Shown here one piece after another: positions 43,321-52,544 of a stretch of 64,000 nucleotides of DNA. Origin of the DNA: Celerinatantimonas yamalensis (GTDB taxonomy: Bacteria > Pseudomonadota > Gammaproteobacteria > Enterobacterales > Celerinatantimonadaceae). How positions within the stretch are numbered: the first letter of the stretch is position 1; each line of letters starts with the position of its first letter. The notes under the pieces are model-generated. The model was given only the letters and a program-made list of their open reading frames with translations, was not told the origin of the DNA and did not search any database. The stretch spans positions 124,001 through 188,000 of the forward strand of contig NZ_JBEQCT010000002.1 in assembly GCF_046054155.1 (NCBI RefSeq), written 5' to 3'. Position numbers and translations under genes: made by a program.

Positions 43321-44529
43321 ATGTCGAACCATCTATCATCCAGTATACCAAAGGAGACCCGAGCAACACCTATATTGCACGGTGCCATCCTAACGACTTT
43401 TATGGGTGCTTCCAGCGTCCCCACCCCGCTCTACCACCTTTACCAAGAAACTTGGAAGTTTTCTTCTACAACCTTGACCATGATTTTCGCGGTATACGCT
43501 TTTGGCTTATTAGCAGCATTGCTTATTGGCGGAAAAATATCTGACCATATAGGTCGACGACCAACCATTTGCACGGCATTAATTGGTGAATTAGCTGCAA
43601 TTGTTATTTTTCACCAATCAAATAATGCTGACTGGCTAATTGCAGCACGATTAGTACAAGGTTTGGCAACTGGAATTGCCACGTCCTCTATAGGCGCAGC
43701 CTTATTAGATGTTAACAAGCAGCGCGGGGCTTTAATCAATAGTGTCACACCGTTAGGCGGCATGGCTATTGGTACGATTCTTTGTAGCTTGTTAGTTGTG
43801 TTTGCGCCTTATCCGATGCGCCTAATCTATGATTTATTATTCGTCATAGTGATTATTGAAGCCGTACTCATTTGGATAACACCAGAAACAGCGGATATTC
43901 ATCCTGGTGCATTAAAAAGCCTAAAGCCCAGTATTTTGGTGCCTCATCAAGCCCGCACTATGCTTATGTCCATTAGCCCTTTAAATATTTCTACGTGGGG
44001 GCTAGGCGGTTTCTACCTTTCTTTAATGCCCTCTATTGTGATTAAAGCAACAGGTTCGAGTTCAGTTCTACTAGGAGGATTAACCGTCTCTTTGCTGACT
44101 ATATCGGGCGCGATATCTATTGCTTATTTTCGTCACCATGCCACCCACCATATTCTTTATCGTGGTGCACTCTTGGTTTGTTCGGGTGTAATGCTTATTG
44201 TCGTAGGGACCAACTTACATATCACTTGGCTTATGCTGGCTGGCTCCACCCTTGCGGGATTGGGTTTTGGAAGCTGTTTTCTGGGTATATTGAGGAGTTT
44301 AATGCCCCTCGCAGAACCTCGCCAGCGTGCGGGCCTTATGGCCGCTTATTATTTAGAAAGTTACCTTGCTTTTAGCTTACCCGCCATTGGCGCAGGTATA
44401 TTGGCACAACATATTGGTTTAATACCAACCGTTACTATTTATGGATCTGCGATTATTACACTGGTCATTCTTGCCGTAATCACTCTGCAAATCACAATCC
44501 GTCGGCATATCACACCAGATCCAGCCTAA
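43321..44529 (+). CDS. MFS transporter, probable drug exporter
   Basis: Inner-membrane protein of 402 aa with about twelve hydrophobic helices. The loop 2-3 signature of the major facilitator family reads GGKISDHIGRRPTICTAL (about residues 69-86). AARLVQGLATGIATSSIGAALLD is the expected helix 4 segment. Divergent pairing with a TetR-type repressor is typical of exporters of toxic compounds. Substrate cannot be named. Confidence 0.88.
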   Translation: MSNHLSSSIPKETRATPILHGAILTTFMGASSVPTPLYHLYQETWKFSSTTLTMIFAVYAFGLLAALLIGGKISDHIGRRPTICTALIGELAAIVIFHQSNNADWLIAARLVQGLATGIATSSIGAALLDVNKQRGALINSVTPLGGMAIGTILCSLLVVFAPYPMRLIYDLLFVIVIIEAVLIWITPETADIHPGALKSLKPSILVPHQARTMLMSISPLNISTWGLGGFYLSLMPSIVIKATGSSSVLLGGLTVSLLTISGAISIAYFRHHATHHILYRGALLVCSGVMLIVVGTNLHITWLMLAGSTLAGLGFGSCFLGILRSLMPLAEPRQRAGLMAAYYLESYLAFSLPAIGAGILAQHIGLIPTVTIYGSAIITLVILAVITLQITIRRHITPDPA

Positions 44530-44540
44530 TGAATAAATAC

Positions 44541-45009
44541 TCAGATTATATAGGTTATTAAAAGCCAGTCTGCGTTCTTAAAGTAGTTTTCGCTTTCGAT
44601 ACAGCATCGATAACCATAATGGAAATTGTCGATAACGGTTTGAGAAATATGATTCGAGAGTAAAACGGTTGTCTGATAGTGGGAAGCAATATTAGACAGA
44701 ATATTGGCATCTGACGCATAGCCTGACTTTGAAATCAATGCACTTGTAATATAGAGATCAGCCGACTTCTCAGTCGCTCTCGCAGCCGCGGCGAGCATCC
44801 GAAAAGTCCGCACAAATCGCTAAGGTAAAACGATATCCACCAATATAAAACATATAATCATCAGAACTTGTAGAACAATACTTACCTTCGTCATCATGCA
44901 AATACTGTTTAAAATAGAACTCAATACGACCATCTGAAAAGCAGATCACAGCGCCTATGGTCGGCTTATCGTTTTTCACTGCTAAAGGACAACCCGCCCA
45001 AGCAGCTGC
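44541..45009 (-). pseudogene. Frameshifted fragment of a nitrilase-superfamily (carbon-nitrogen hydrolase) gene
   Basis: Two overlapping minus-strand frames together read like the middle of a nitrilase-type amidohydrolase. The first (44770-45009) has PTIGAVICFSDGRIEFYFKQ and ends LAICADFSD, containing the expected catalytic Lys and Cys. The second (from about 44800 down to 44541) continues with SADLYITSALISKSGYASDA and VLLSNHIS. A frameshift near 44790 separates them. The N-terminal third is missing (stop at 45010-45012) and the C-terminal end is replaced by unrelated sequence. Clearly a dead remnant. Confidence 0.8.
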
Positions 45010-45109
45010 TCAGATCGCAGCTTAAATAACAAATGACATCATTCAGACGCTCAGACTACACAGGCTCATATATCACTGGTATGCTAAAGCCGAATTAAAG
45101 GAGCATTTT

Positions 45110-45472
45110 ATGAATAAAACCGATGTAATCATCTATGGCATCCCCAACTGTGACACCATCAAAAAAGCGCGACATTGGCTCAATGAGCATGATATAGACT
45201 ATCGGTTTCATAACTACCGTAAAGATGGACTGACAGCATCCATGTTAGAGAATTTTGAAGCCCACTTAGGCTGGCAAGCATTATTAAATAAACGCGGCAG
45301 TACCTATCGCCAGTTGAGTGATGAACAAAAAAATTCACTCGATCGCCAAAACGCTCTGGCGCTGTTACTCGAATACCCAGCGATGATTAAACGACCATTA
45401 TTGGTTTGGCAAGACCAGTATTTATTAGGCTTTAGCGCTGAATGCTACCATTCATTTTTTGCTCTGCAGTAA
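45110..45472 (+). CDS. ArsC-family reductase-like protein (YffB)
   Basis: Small thioredoxin-fold protein of 120 aa of the ArsC/Spx family. IYGIPNCDTIKKARHWL (about residues 9-25) holds the single conserved cysteine, and IKRPLLV (about residue 94) is the usual cis-proline region. In E. coli the orthologue YffB lies directly upstream of dapE, as here (17-nt gap). Its role is thought to be glutathione-dependent thiol reduction, not arsenate resistance. AAAGGAGCATTTT precedes the ATG. Confidence 0.9.
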   Translation: MNKTDVIIYGIPNCDTIKKARHWLNEHDIDYRFHNYRKDGLTASMLENFEAHLGWQALLNKRGSTYRQLSDEQKNSLDRQNALALLLEYPAMIKRPLLVWQDQYLLGFSAECYHSFFALQ

Positions 45473-45489
45473 GTTAAGGATTTTTAGTG

Positions 45490-46623
45490 ATGTCTCATGA
45501 CTCCGTGTTTGATCTTGCCTGTGATCTGATCGCCCGCCCTTCGGTAACACCCGAAGATTGTGGCTGCCAAACCATGATGGCAGAACGTCTGCATCATCTT
45601 GATTTTCATATTGAACCCATGATTTTCGCCGACACCACCAATTTATGGGCGAGGCGTGGAACAACAAGCCCACTGTTCTGTTTTGCAGGACACACTGATG
45701 TAGTGCCAAGTGGTCCAACAGAGCAGTGGCAAACGCCACCATTTGAACCAACCGTCATCGATGGATTTCTCTATGGACGCGGCGCAGCAGATATGAAGGG
45801 CTCATTAGCAGCCATGCTGACAGCCACCCAGCGCTTTGTCAGCGACTATCCTGATCATCGCGGTTCGATCGCTTATCTCATTACCTCTGACGAAGAAGGG
45901 CCATTCATTAATGGCACAACGAAAGTCATTGATACGCTAGAAGCGCGTGAAGAGAAAATCGATTACTGTATTGTGGGTGAGCCATCGTCAACCGAACGTC
46001 TAGGTGATGTCGTTAAAAACGGCCGCAGAGGTTCACTCACTGGGGATCTGGTCATTCATGGCATTCAAGGCCATGTCGCCTACCCTCACCTAAGTGATAA
46101 CCCCGTGCACCGCGCCGCGCCGATCTTAGCCGAGCTGACCCAAGTACATTGGGATAACGGGAATGAATTTTTCCCGCCAACCAGCTTTCAAATTGCTAAT
46201 ATTAATGCAGGAACAGGGGCATCCAACGTCATTCCTGGGCAACTCAATGTTCAATTTAATTTCCGCTATTCAACGCAGGTCACCGATCACCAACTGGTCG
46301 AACAAGTCCGCCATATGCTCGATACGCATGCTCTCAACTACTCGTTGGATTGGACCTACAATGGTCAGCCTTTTTTGACCGATAGTGGCGAGTTGGTTGA
46401 AGCGGTCAAATACGCGGTGCACACGACAACCGGATACCATACGCAACTGCTCACAACAGGCGGTACATCGGATGGGCGTTTTATCGCTAAAACAGGTGCC
46501 CAAGTCATTGAGTTAGGGCCTGTCAATGCAACGATTCATAAAATTAATGAATGTGTACGGGTGAGTGACTTAGAAACGCTTGAACAAACCTATTATGAGA
46601 TCTTAAAAAGGTTGTTAGCGTGA
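45490..46623 (+). CDS. dapE: Succinyl-diaminopimelate desuccinylase
   Basis: Zinc hydrolase of 377 aa that makes LL-diaminopimelate for lysine and peptidoglycan. M20-family metal-binding blocks are FAGHTDVVPSGP (about residue 61), GRGAADMKGSLAAM (about residue 93), TSDEEGPFINGT (about residue 130) and the late NATIHKINECV. I chose ATG 45490 by comparison with E. coli DapE; a GTG one codon earlier is also possible (AAGGA upstream). The stop overlaps the GTG of the next gene. Confidence 0.96.
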   Translation: MSHDSVFDLACDLIARPSVTPEDCGCQTMMAERLHHLDFHIEPMIFADTTNLWARRGTTSPLFCFAGHTDVVPSGPTEQWQTPPFEPTVIDGFLYGRGAADMKGSLAAMLTATQRFVSDYPDHRGSIAYLITSDEEGPFINGTTKVIDTLEAREEKIDYCIVGEPSSTERLGDVVKNGRRGSLTGDLVIHGIQGHVAYPHLSDNPVHRAAPILAELTQVHWDNGNEFFPPTSFQIANINAGTGASNVIPGQLNVQFNFRYSTQVTDHQLVEQVRHMLDTHALNYSLDWTYNGQPFLTDSGELVEAVKYAVHTTTGYHTQLLTTGGTSDGRFIAKTGAQVIELGPVNATIHKINECVRVSDLETLEQTYYEILKRLLA

Positions 46624-47297
46624 ATGAGTATCCGTTGCTCTATGGCCAAGGTTTTTATCAACTGACCGAAGTCACCCCAGGGCAGCGGCTCCACCCCCAA
46701 GCGTCTAACGCCTATCTACAAATGGCGGATAGTGCCAGTGAAGACGGGATTGAATTAGCACTTTATAGTAGCTATCGCAGTTTTAACACCCAACTGAACA
46801 TTTGGAACCAAAAATGGAACGGCAATAGACCCTTGCTTGATGAGCAAAGCCATGTTTTAGACCCATCACAACTCGATGATGAAGCTAAACTGTGGGCTAT
46901 CTTACGCTGGAGTGCACTACCAGGTGCCAGCCGCCATCACTGGGGCAGTGACATGGATGTTTATGCACCGAATCTATTGAGCCAACAAGAGACATTTTCA
47001 CTGATCCCGACTAGCTATCAAGTCGGTGGGAGTCAACACACTCTTGCAAATTGGCTCAACCAACATGCCCGTCAATTTGGTTTTTTTCTTCCTTATGCGC
47101 GCGATCTAGGAGGAACAGCGATTGAACCTTGGCACATCAGTTTTGCGCCAGTGGCACAGACGTGTCAAAACGTACATCGTTTCATCACCCTACAAAAAAT
47201 CATCGAAACATCAGAGATTAGCGGTAAAGCCGTTATACTGAGCCTCTTACCTGAAATTTATCAACGTTATTTTTGCCGGATCTGTGACCCTCTATGA
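46620..47297 (+). CDS. M15-family D-alanyl-D-alanine carboxypeptidase (VanY-like)
   Basis: Putative peptidoglycan carboxypeptidase of 225 aa. The zinc site is recognisable as SRHHWGSDMD (about residues 101-110) and EPWHISF (about residue 170). SSYRSFNTQLNIWN is the typical upstream block. No signal peptide is visible, so the mature location is uncertain. GTG start overlapping the dapE stop (GTGA) implies coupling, and the next gene in turn overlaps by 4 nt. Confidence 0.85.
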   Translation: MNEYPLLYGQGFYQLTEVTPGQRLHPQASNAYLQMADSASEDGIELALYSSYRSFNTQLNIWNQKWNGNRPLLDEQSHVLDPSQLDDEAKLWAILRWSALPGASRHHWGSDMDVYAPNLLSQQETFSLIPTSYQVGGSQHTLANWLNQHARQFGFFLPYARDLGGTAIEPWHISFAPVAQTCQNVHRFITLQKIIETSEISGKAVILSLLPEIYQRYFCRICDPL

Positions 47298-48007
47298 GTA
47301 CACTCTATCAATCACTGGCTATCATTTTACCGATAACCTGCGCCTTTAGTTTTTTATTGATGATGATTATTTTAGCCAAAGGTGAGCTATGCGCTGGCCA
47401 ACGTAGCCGCCTAAGTCAGCAATTTAGCACGCTTTGGAGCTTGTCATCATTGGGGCTAGTGAGTGCCATCACCGCGCATAAAACAGCTGTCATCGCAGTT
47501 GTTATCCTTGCGCTAAGTGTCTTATTAGGCTGGTGTTTGAGTATCAAACAACTCCGCTTAGCAGGTAAACGGGCTATTTCACTCAAACTCTGGTGGTTAA
47601 GTGGTGCGCCACTACTGATAAGCGCGCTGATTATTGTTGCGACGCATCTATTCTCAGCATTTGCAGCTTTGTTATCGGCATTGGCGCTCACCCATTGGCT
47701 TATGGTTAAAGCGAATCATCGCCTCAAAGTATTTGATAAACTGTTACCCTTGGCGGGTGTTGGCATATTAGCACTCATGGTCTGTATCTATGCGCTGCAA
47801 ATTTGGCAATATGGTCATCAACCGCTATTAGCACAGCTCACTCGGACCTTTATCCATATGGTAGGGTTTGCACTGGCGGGTCTACTCATTTGGCTATTGC
47901 CAGCACTGCGCAATATGGAACCGACGGCGGGTCAACTAGGCGCAACAAGCTTGAGCTTGATCATTGCTGGGATCAGCGTGACTGAATTGCAGTTTCTACT
48001 ACATTAA
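47294..48007 (+). CDS. Hypothetical polytopic inner-membrane protein
   Basis: Protein of 237 aa with seven or so hydrophobic segments and a few basic loops. I recognise no family motif. It starts with an ATGA overlap on the M15 peptidase gene, so it belongs to the yffB-dapE transcription unit. Possibly an envelope-related accessory membrane protein, but no function is visible. Confidence 0.7.
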   Translation: MSTLYQSLAIILPITCAFSFLLMMIILAKGELCAGQRSRLSQQFSTLWSLSSLGLVSAITAHKTAVIAVVILALSVLLGWCLSIKQLRLAGKRAISLKLWWLSGAPLLISALIIVATHLFSAFAALLSALALTHWLMVKANHRLKVFDKLLPLAGVGILALMVCIYALQIWQYGHQPLLAQLTRTFIHMVGFALAGLLIWLLPALRNMEPTAGQLGATSLSLIIAGISVTELQFLLH

Positions 48008-48057
48008 CTGATAGCGGCTAGATGCACTGAACGGGTATATCAATTGAGGGAGATCGT

Positions 48058-48234
48058 ATGAAATTCTGGTGGATCATTGCCATTTTGGTTTTTTTGGTTG
48101 GGATCTTTCTTAATACCATTAAAGATATGCGTCGAAGTACGGATGCTTATGCTAAAAATCGTGCTAAAGAAATGGCCGAGTTAGAAGAAAAACTAAAGCA
48201 AAAACAACAGCAAGATGATGACGCATCAAAATAG
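48058..48234 (+). CDS. Small single-pass membrane protein (YpfN/DUF2897-like)
   Basis: 58 aa: an N-terminal membrane helix (FWWIIAILVFLVGIFLNTIK) followed by a charged, lysine/glutamine-rich tail that looks helical. GAGGGAGATCGT precedes the ATG. In E. coli the small membrane protein YpfN is also found near dapE, and the layout here is alike, but sequence likeness is limited to the helix and adjoining residues. Function unknown. The fur-like gene follows after 11 nt. Confidence 0.7.
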   Translation: MKFWWIIAILVFLVGIFLNTIKDMRRSTDAYAKNRAKEMAELEEKLKQKQQQDDDASK

Positions 48235-48245
48235 AGGGATAAAAA

Positions 48246-48659
48246 GTGAGCCGACTAAAAACGTTACTCAAACAAGCAGGTTTGAAAATAACAGCCCCTC
48301 GCCTCACGATTCTCAATACATTAGAAATGGTCAGTTCTCGGCATATTAGTGCAGAAGACCTCTACAAACAGCTGTTAGATAATGGCGAAACAATGGGGTT
48401 GGCAACCGTCTATCGAGTGCTTAATCAATTTGCAGAATCGGGGCTTGTCACCCGCCATAATTTTACGGGTAATAATGCCATCTACGAGCGCACGCAGCAT
48501 TATCATGACCACCTGATTTGTCAGCGCTGTGGCAAAATTATCGAGTTTAGTGATGCCTGTATAAATGAACGCTTAGAAGCGATAGCAAAGCAACACAATA
48601 TTTGCCTCACCACCAAAGAGCTCACCTTGTTCGGAATTTGTCAATGTAGTCAAAAATAA
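48246..48659 (+). CDS. fur: Ferric uptake regulator, Fur family, short C-terminus
   Basis: Metal-dependent repressor of 137 aa. The winged-helix region (AGLKITAPRLTILNTLE; GLATVYRVLNQFAESGLVTRHNF) and the metal site HYHDHLICQRCGKIIEFSD match Fur closely. E. coli Fur has 148 aa, a second Cys pair separated by four residues and a His-rich tail. Here the end is GICQCSQK: the tail is missing and the second pair is compressed to CxC. GTG start after AGAGGGATAAAAA. Its place after dapE and not beside fldA is unusual. It could be the main Fur or a paralogue. Confidence 0.85.
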   Translation: MSRLKTLLKQAGLKITAPRLTILNTLEMVSSRHISAEDLYKQLLDNGETMGLATVYRVLNQFAESGLVTRHNFTGNNAIYERTQHYHDHLICQRCGKIIEFSDACINERLEAIAKQHNICLTTKELTLFGICQCSQK

Positions 48660-48689
48660 TGCGTCATTTTAAACCCAGCCCCCAAATAA

Positions 48690-49160
48690 AATCCGATGCA
48701 ATCTGGGAAACTCAACCCGTTTAACCCAATACCGTAGCCCGAATGGAATGTAATGCAATCCGGGAAACCAACCCGTTTGATCATCAAATCTTGGGGATCA
48801 ATCACCCATCATTCCCGGCATCCGCTGCACTTCTACCGGGCTACATCAAACAAGGTTTTAACCCCAATACGTAACCCGAATGCAATCCGGGAGAATCAAC
48901 CGTTTACTCCAACACCGTAGCCCGAATGGAATGTAATGGAATCCGGGAAGCCAACTCGTTTAATCATCAAATCTTGGGGATCAATCACCCATCATTCCCG
49001 GCATCCGCTGTACTTCTACCGAGCTACATCAAGCAAGGTTTTAACCCCAATACGTAACCCGAATGCAATCCGGGAGAATCAACCCGTTTACTCCAACACC
49101 GTAGCCCGAATGGAATGTAATGGAATCCGGGAAGCCAACTCGTTTGATCATTGAGCCTTG
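48690..49160. repeat. BIME-like array 1 of inverted REP-type repeats
   Basis: Composite units of two inverted hairpins: one GTAGCCCGAATGGAATGTAA followed by an ATCCGGG arm, the other CCCGGCATCCGCTGC followed by CCGGGCTAC. They are separated by about 55 bp of conserved spacer and linked by 'ATCAAACAAGGTTTTAACCC'. About two and a half units of roughly 190 bp repeat here, and the copies are partly decayed. Located between fur and marR. Same family as arrays 2 and 3. Confidence 0.85.
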
Positions 49161-49217
49161 AGGCTTACTTGGCAACGTCAGGTCAGGGGTTTCAGCAATA
49201 AGAAAAAGAGTAACTAA

Positions 49218-49238
49218 TTGCCCAGGCAACTAGTTGCC
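49218..49238. promoter_or_regulatory. MarR-type operator 1 upstream of marR-emrAB
   Basis: TTGCCCAGGCAA (49218-49229) runs into the perfect 14-bp palindrome GGCAACTAGTTGCC (49225-49238). It sits near the likely promoter. The same TTGCC/GGCAA arms recur at 49276. Confidence 0.7.
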
Positions 49239-49275
49239 TTTTACACACAGTTTGTGTATATTTGTCAGCTAAATC

Positions 49276-49289
49276 ATTGCCCAGGCAAT
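49276..49289. promoter_or_regulatory. MarR-type operator 2 overlapping the marR leader
   Basis: ATTGCCCAGGCAAT has perfect 6-bp arms around CA and ends only 7 nt before the marR start codon, where bound repressor would block transcription or translation initiation. Confidence 0.7.
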
Positions 49290-49296
49290 TATTGCT

Positions 49297-49752
49297 ATGA
49301 CATATTTTACCCTCGATGACATTGTTAATGGTTCTAACGTCACGCTAGGCCATCTCATTCATCGACTCAATCAGTACAAAGACAAATTACTGACTCAGCA
49401 CTTAGCACCACTAGATATTACAGCGCAACAATTTAAAGTAATGCTGCTGCTTTATCGAGACAAGATCAAAGTCTGCAAAGATCTTAGTCAAGAGTTATGT
49501 ATTGATGCTGGCGCGACAACGCGGATGATTGACCGATTAGAGAAGAAAGGGTTGTTAATTCGATTACGTGATAAACAGGACCGTCGTCGTATCCAACTCC
49601 GGCTCACTGATCAAGGATTAGATCTCTGTCAGGAGTTTCCGCAACTAATTGTGGATGCTCTCAACGAACTCACTGAAGATCTCAGCAACGATGAAGTGCA
49701 TCAGTTGGAAATACTGATACAACGGATTGTCGCTAAAAACGGGACACTGTAA
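49297..49752 (+). CDS. MarR-family repressor of the emrAB efflux operon
   Basis: Winged-helix regulator of 151 aa. The DNA-binding core is CKDLSQELCIDAGATTRMID (about residues 66-85) with the wing DKQDRRRIQLRLT (about residue 98). It resembles EmrR/MprA, the repressor of E. coli emrAB. It heads the marR-emrA-emrB operon, with 52 nt to the emrA start. The ribosome binding site is weak because an operator occupies the leader. Confidence 0.9.
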   Translation: MTYFTLDDIVNGSNVTLGHLIHRLNQYKDKLLTQHLAPLDITAQQFKVMLLLYRDKIKVCKDLSQELCIDAGATTRMIDRLEKKGLLIRLRDKQDRRRIQLRLTDQGLDLCQEFPQLIVDALNELTEDLSNDEVHQLEILIQRIVAKNGTL

Positions 49753-49804
49753 GGCATACGAGCCTGCAAATGTCGTTTTTTACTTTTTTATGGTTAAAAG
49801 TTTT

Positions 49805-51034
49805 ATGAACCAGACAACTAATACTGAAGAGCATCCAACAAAACATATCAGTAACCAATCGCGCAAACGTAGACGACTGTTAGCCATGTTAGCGGTGCTA
49901 GTAGTGATTATACTGATTGGTATATTTGGCTACTATCAACTCTATGGTCGCTTTTATGAGTCAACTGATGATGCCTATGTACAAGGGAACCTTAATAGCA
50001 TTTCACCTCAAATAAGTGGCACCGTGACCCAAGTTTTTGTTGAAGATGGCGACTATGTGAAAAAAGGCCAAACACTGGTCACACTCGATCAAAGCGACAC
50101 CCGTATTGCCCTGCAAAGTGCCGAAGCCAATCTGGCTAGTGTGGTGCGGCAAACCCGCGGATTGTACAGCGATATTGCCAACTACCAAGCCCAAGTTCAA
50201 ACGAAAAAGATTGATTATAAGCAAGCGCTTGCTGACTACGAACGACGTCAGAAGCTTGCAAAAAAAGGAGCGGTCTCCGTTGAAGAAGTCAACCACTACC
50301 GCGATACAATGAATGCTGCCAAAAACGCCTTGATCTCAACCGAACAAACGCTCGAGTCAAAGATAGCACTCATTGACGGTGTCACTGTCGAGCATCATCC
50401 AGCTATTAGAAGTGCGATTGCCAAGCTACAGAGTGCTTACTTAAACCATCTGCACACCACGATTAAAGCACCAATCGATGGGTATGTGGCCAAACGTTCT
50501 GTGCAAGTTGGTGAGCAAGTTAGCCCAACAGATAACTTACTAGTCATCGTGCCGCTTCATCAAGTTTGGATTAATGCTAACTTCAAAGAGAGCCAACTCA
50601 AAGAGATGCGCATTGGCCAGCCGGTTGATATAACGACAGATCTTTATGGCGATAACGTTCATTACCAAGGCCATGTTGCGAGTCTTGGGATCGGCACAGG
50701 GAGCGCATTTGCACTGTTACCCGCGCAAAACGCAAGCGGAAACTGGATCAAAATTGTTCAGCGACTACCGGTGCGCATTGCCATAGATAGCAACCAAAGC
50801 TTAGCAAATTATCCTCTACGCATCGGCTTATCCTGTTATATCACGGTGCACTTAGTCGATAATCATGGGCCACGCTTATCGGTACAACATACGGATAAAC
50901 CACGATTTAGTACCGATATCTATGACCATCCGTTAAACATGGCTCACAAATTAGTTGCTAAGATCCTTTCAGCCAATGGTCTCGATCCGAAGCAAACATT
51001 TAACAGCAACATGGACTTATCAAGCCATGAATAA
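49805..51034 (+). CDS. emrA: HlyD/EmrA-family membrane fusion protein of a multidrug efflux pump
   Basis: Periplasmic adaptor of about 409 aa with one N-terminal membrane helix (LLAMLAVLVVIILIGIFGYY). ESTDDAYVQGNLNSISPQIS is the typical start of the EmrA periplasmic part. It is followed by a biotinyl-lipoyl-like domain (VEDGDYVKKGQTLVTLD), a coiled-coil hairpin (about residues 115-215), the second lipoyl half (TTIKAPIDGYVAKRSVQVGE) and a beta-barrel (VWINANFKESQLKEMRIGQP). ATG 49790 or 49805 is the start; neither has a strong binding site. It overlaps emrB by 8 nt. Confidence 0.93.
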   Translation: MNQTTNTEEHPTKHISNQSRKRRRLLAMLAVLVVIILIGIFGYYQLYGRFYESTDDAYVQGNLNSISPQISGTVTQVFVEDGDYVKKGQTLVTLDQSDTRIALQSAEANLASVVRQTRGLYSDIANYQAQVQTKKIDYKQALADYERRQKLAKKGAVSVEEVNHYRDTMNAAKNALISTEQTLESKIALIDGVTVEHHPAIRSAIAKLQSAYLNHLHTTIKAPIDGYVAKRSVQVGEQVSPTDNLLVIVPLHQVWINANFKESQLKEMRIGQPVDITTDLYGDNVHYQGHVASLGIGTGSAFALLPAQNASGNWIKIVQRLPVRIAIDSNQSLANYPLRIGLSCYITVHLVDNHGPRLSVQHTDKPRFSTDIYDHPLNMAHKLVAKILSANGLDPKQTFNSNMDLSSHE

Positions 51035-52535
51035 TAATGACCAATTTCGCCCTCAGAATCTAACTCTGGCGGCGATTGGCCTGTGCTTGGCCACATTTAT
51101 GCAGGTGCTTGATACCACGATTGCCAATGTGGCGTTACCAACAATTGCGGGAAACATGGGGGTGTCATCTGATCAGGGCAACTGGGTGATCACCTCCTTT
51201 GCGGTGTGTAATGCCATCGCGCTTCCTTTAACTGGATGGGTATCTCGCACCATTGGTGAGACGAAGCTATTTTTAGGTGCAGTGATATTATTTGCAGTGA
51301 GCTCATTTTTATGTGGTACCGCTCAATCGATGAGCGAACTCATTTTTTACCGAGCTATTCAGGGTTTCTGCTCAGGGCCTCTGTTCCCTATGGCGCAAAC
51401 ACTCATGATGGCTATCTTTCCTCGTAACAAACGCACCGTCGCATTGGCAGTTATCTCTATGGTTACAGTGGTAGCCCCTATTGTTGGCCCTATTACAGGG
51501 GGGTGGATCACTGATAGCTACTCATGGCGTTGGATTTTTTACATTAATGTTCCAATCGCTATTTTTGCCTCCATTGTTGTCTTTACTCAATTAAAAGACC
51601 GCCCAGAACCAACCGTTAAAACACCGGTAGACTATATGGGGCTTGGCCTACTCGTCATTGGGGTAGGTGCACTGCAAATCATGTTAGACAAAGGGAATAA
51701 TCTCGATTGGTTTTCATCCAACATGATTGTAATACTAGCCTCTATCGCTTCTGTAGCCTTAACCGCCTTTGTCATTTGGGAGACGACCTCCGAACATCCG
51801 ATTGTTAATTTAGAGCTATTTAAAGATCGCAACTTTACCGTCGGAACAATTGCTTTGGTATTTGGTTATTCAGCTTTTTTTGCGATTAACCTTATTTTGC
51901 CACAGTGGTTAGAACAGAATCTCGGATATACTGCAATTTGGGCTGGACTTGCTGCAGCGCCAATGGGGATTATTCCGCTATTCACCTCAGCATTAGTTGG
52001 AAAATATGCGCCGAAATTTGACATGCGAGTACTTGTCACACTCTCCTTTATCATTATCAGCTCATCTTGCTTTATGCGGGCTAATTTTGATTTAAGCGTC
52101 AATTTTTGGGATATTGCATTAGTTCAAGGGTATATGGGGATTGGCATCGTATTATTCTTTATGCCATTAACCACTATTCTACTCTCTAACTTGCCTAATA
52201 ATCAGTTAGCAGAAGGCGCTGGACTTGCAACATTTTTACGCGTGTTAGGCAGCGGGTTTGCTTCTTCTCTAAGTATGTGGATTTGGGATAGACGCGAGAT
52301 ATTTCATTATTCTCAATTGAATGAAAATATCAGCCAACACAGCGTAACAGCCACATCATTTTTTAGCAAAATGGGCGGTCTGTCTCAGACAGCGTTGGCC
52401 CAAGTTCAGGAAATAGTCGAAAAACAAGCGGTGATGATGTCAACTATCGACTACTTTACCCTACTCGGATGGCTATTTGTTGGGTTGCTCGCAATTACTT
52501 GGTTTGCCAAACCACCATTCTTTCGTTCTCATTAA
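51027..52535 (+). CDS. emrB: MFS (DHA2, 14-helix) multidrug efflux transporter EmrB
   Basis: Inner-membrane drug/proton antiporter of 502 aa with about fourteen hydrophobic helices. Family signatures are FMQVLDTTIANVALPTIAGN (about residues 22-41), the motif C-like VVAPIVGPITGGWITDSYSW (about residue 153) and WRWIFYINVPIAIFA. The start at 51027 overlaps the end of emrA by 8 nt, so adaptor and pump are translationally coupled. With an outer-membrane TolC (not in the window) they would form a tripartite pump for hydrophobic toxins. Confidence 0.94.
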   Translation: MNNNDQFRPQNLTLAAIGLCLATFMQVLDTTIANVALPTIAGNMGVSSDQGNWVITSFAVCNAIALPLTGWVSRTIGETKLFLGAVILFAVSSFLCGTAQSMSELIFYRAIQGFCSGPLFPMAQTLMMAIFPRNKRTVALAVISMVTVVAPIVGPITGGWITDSYSWRWIFYINVPIAIFASIVVFTQLKDRPEPTVKTPVDYMGLGLLVIGVGALQIMLDKGNNLDWFSSNMIVILASIASVALTAFVIWETTSEHPIVNLELFKDRNFTVGTIALVFGYSAFFAINLILPQWLEQNLGYTAIWAGLAAAPMGIIPLFTSALVGKYAPKFDMRVLVTLSFIIISSSCFMRANFDLSVNFWDIALVQGYMGIGIVLFFMPLTTILLSNLPNNQLAEGAGLATFLRVLGSGFASSLSMWIWDRREIFHYSQLNENISQHSVTATSFFSKMGGLSQTALAQVQEIVEKQAVMMSTIDYFTLLGWLFVGLLAITWFAKPPFFRSH

Positions 52536-52544
52536 TCAATACCA

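Noticed and set aside
48936..49229. Short frames on both strands in array 1
   Set aside because: They read through REP-type hairpins and spacers and have no translation signals.
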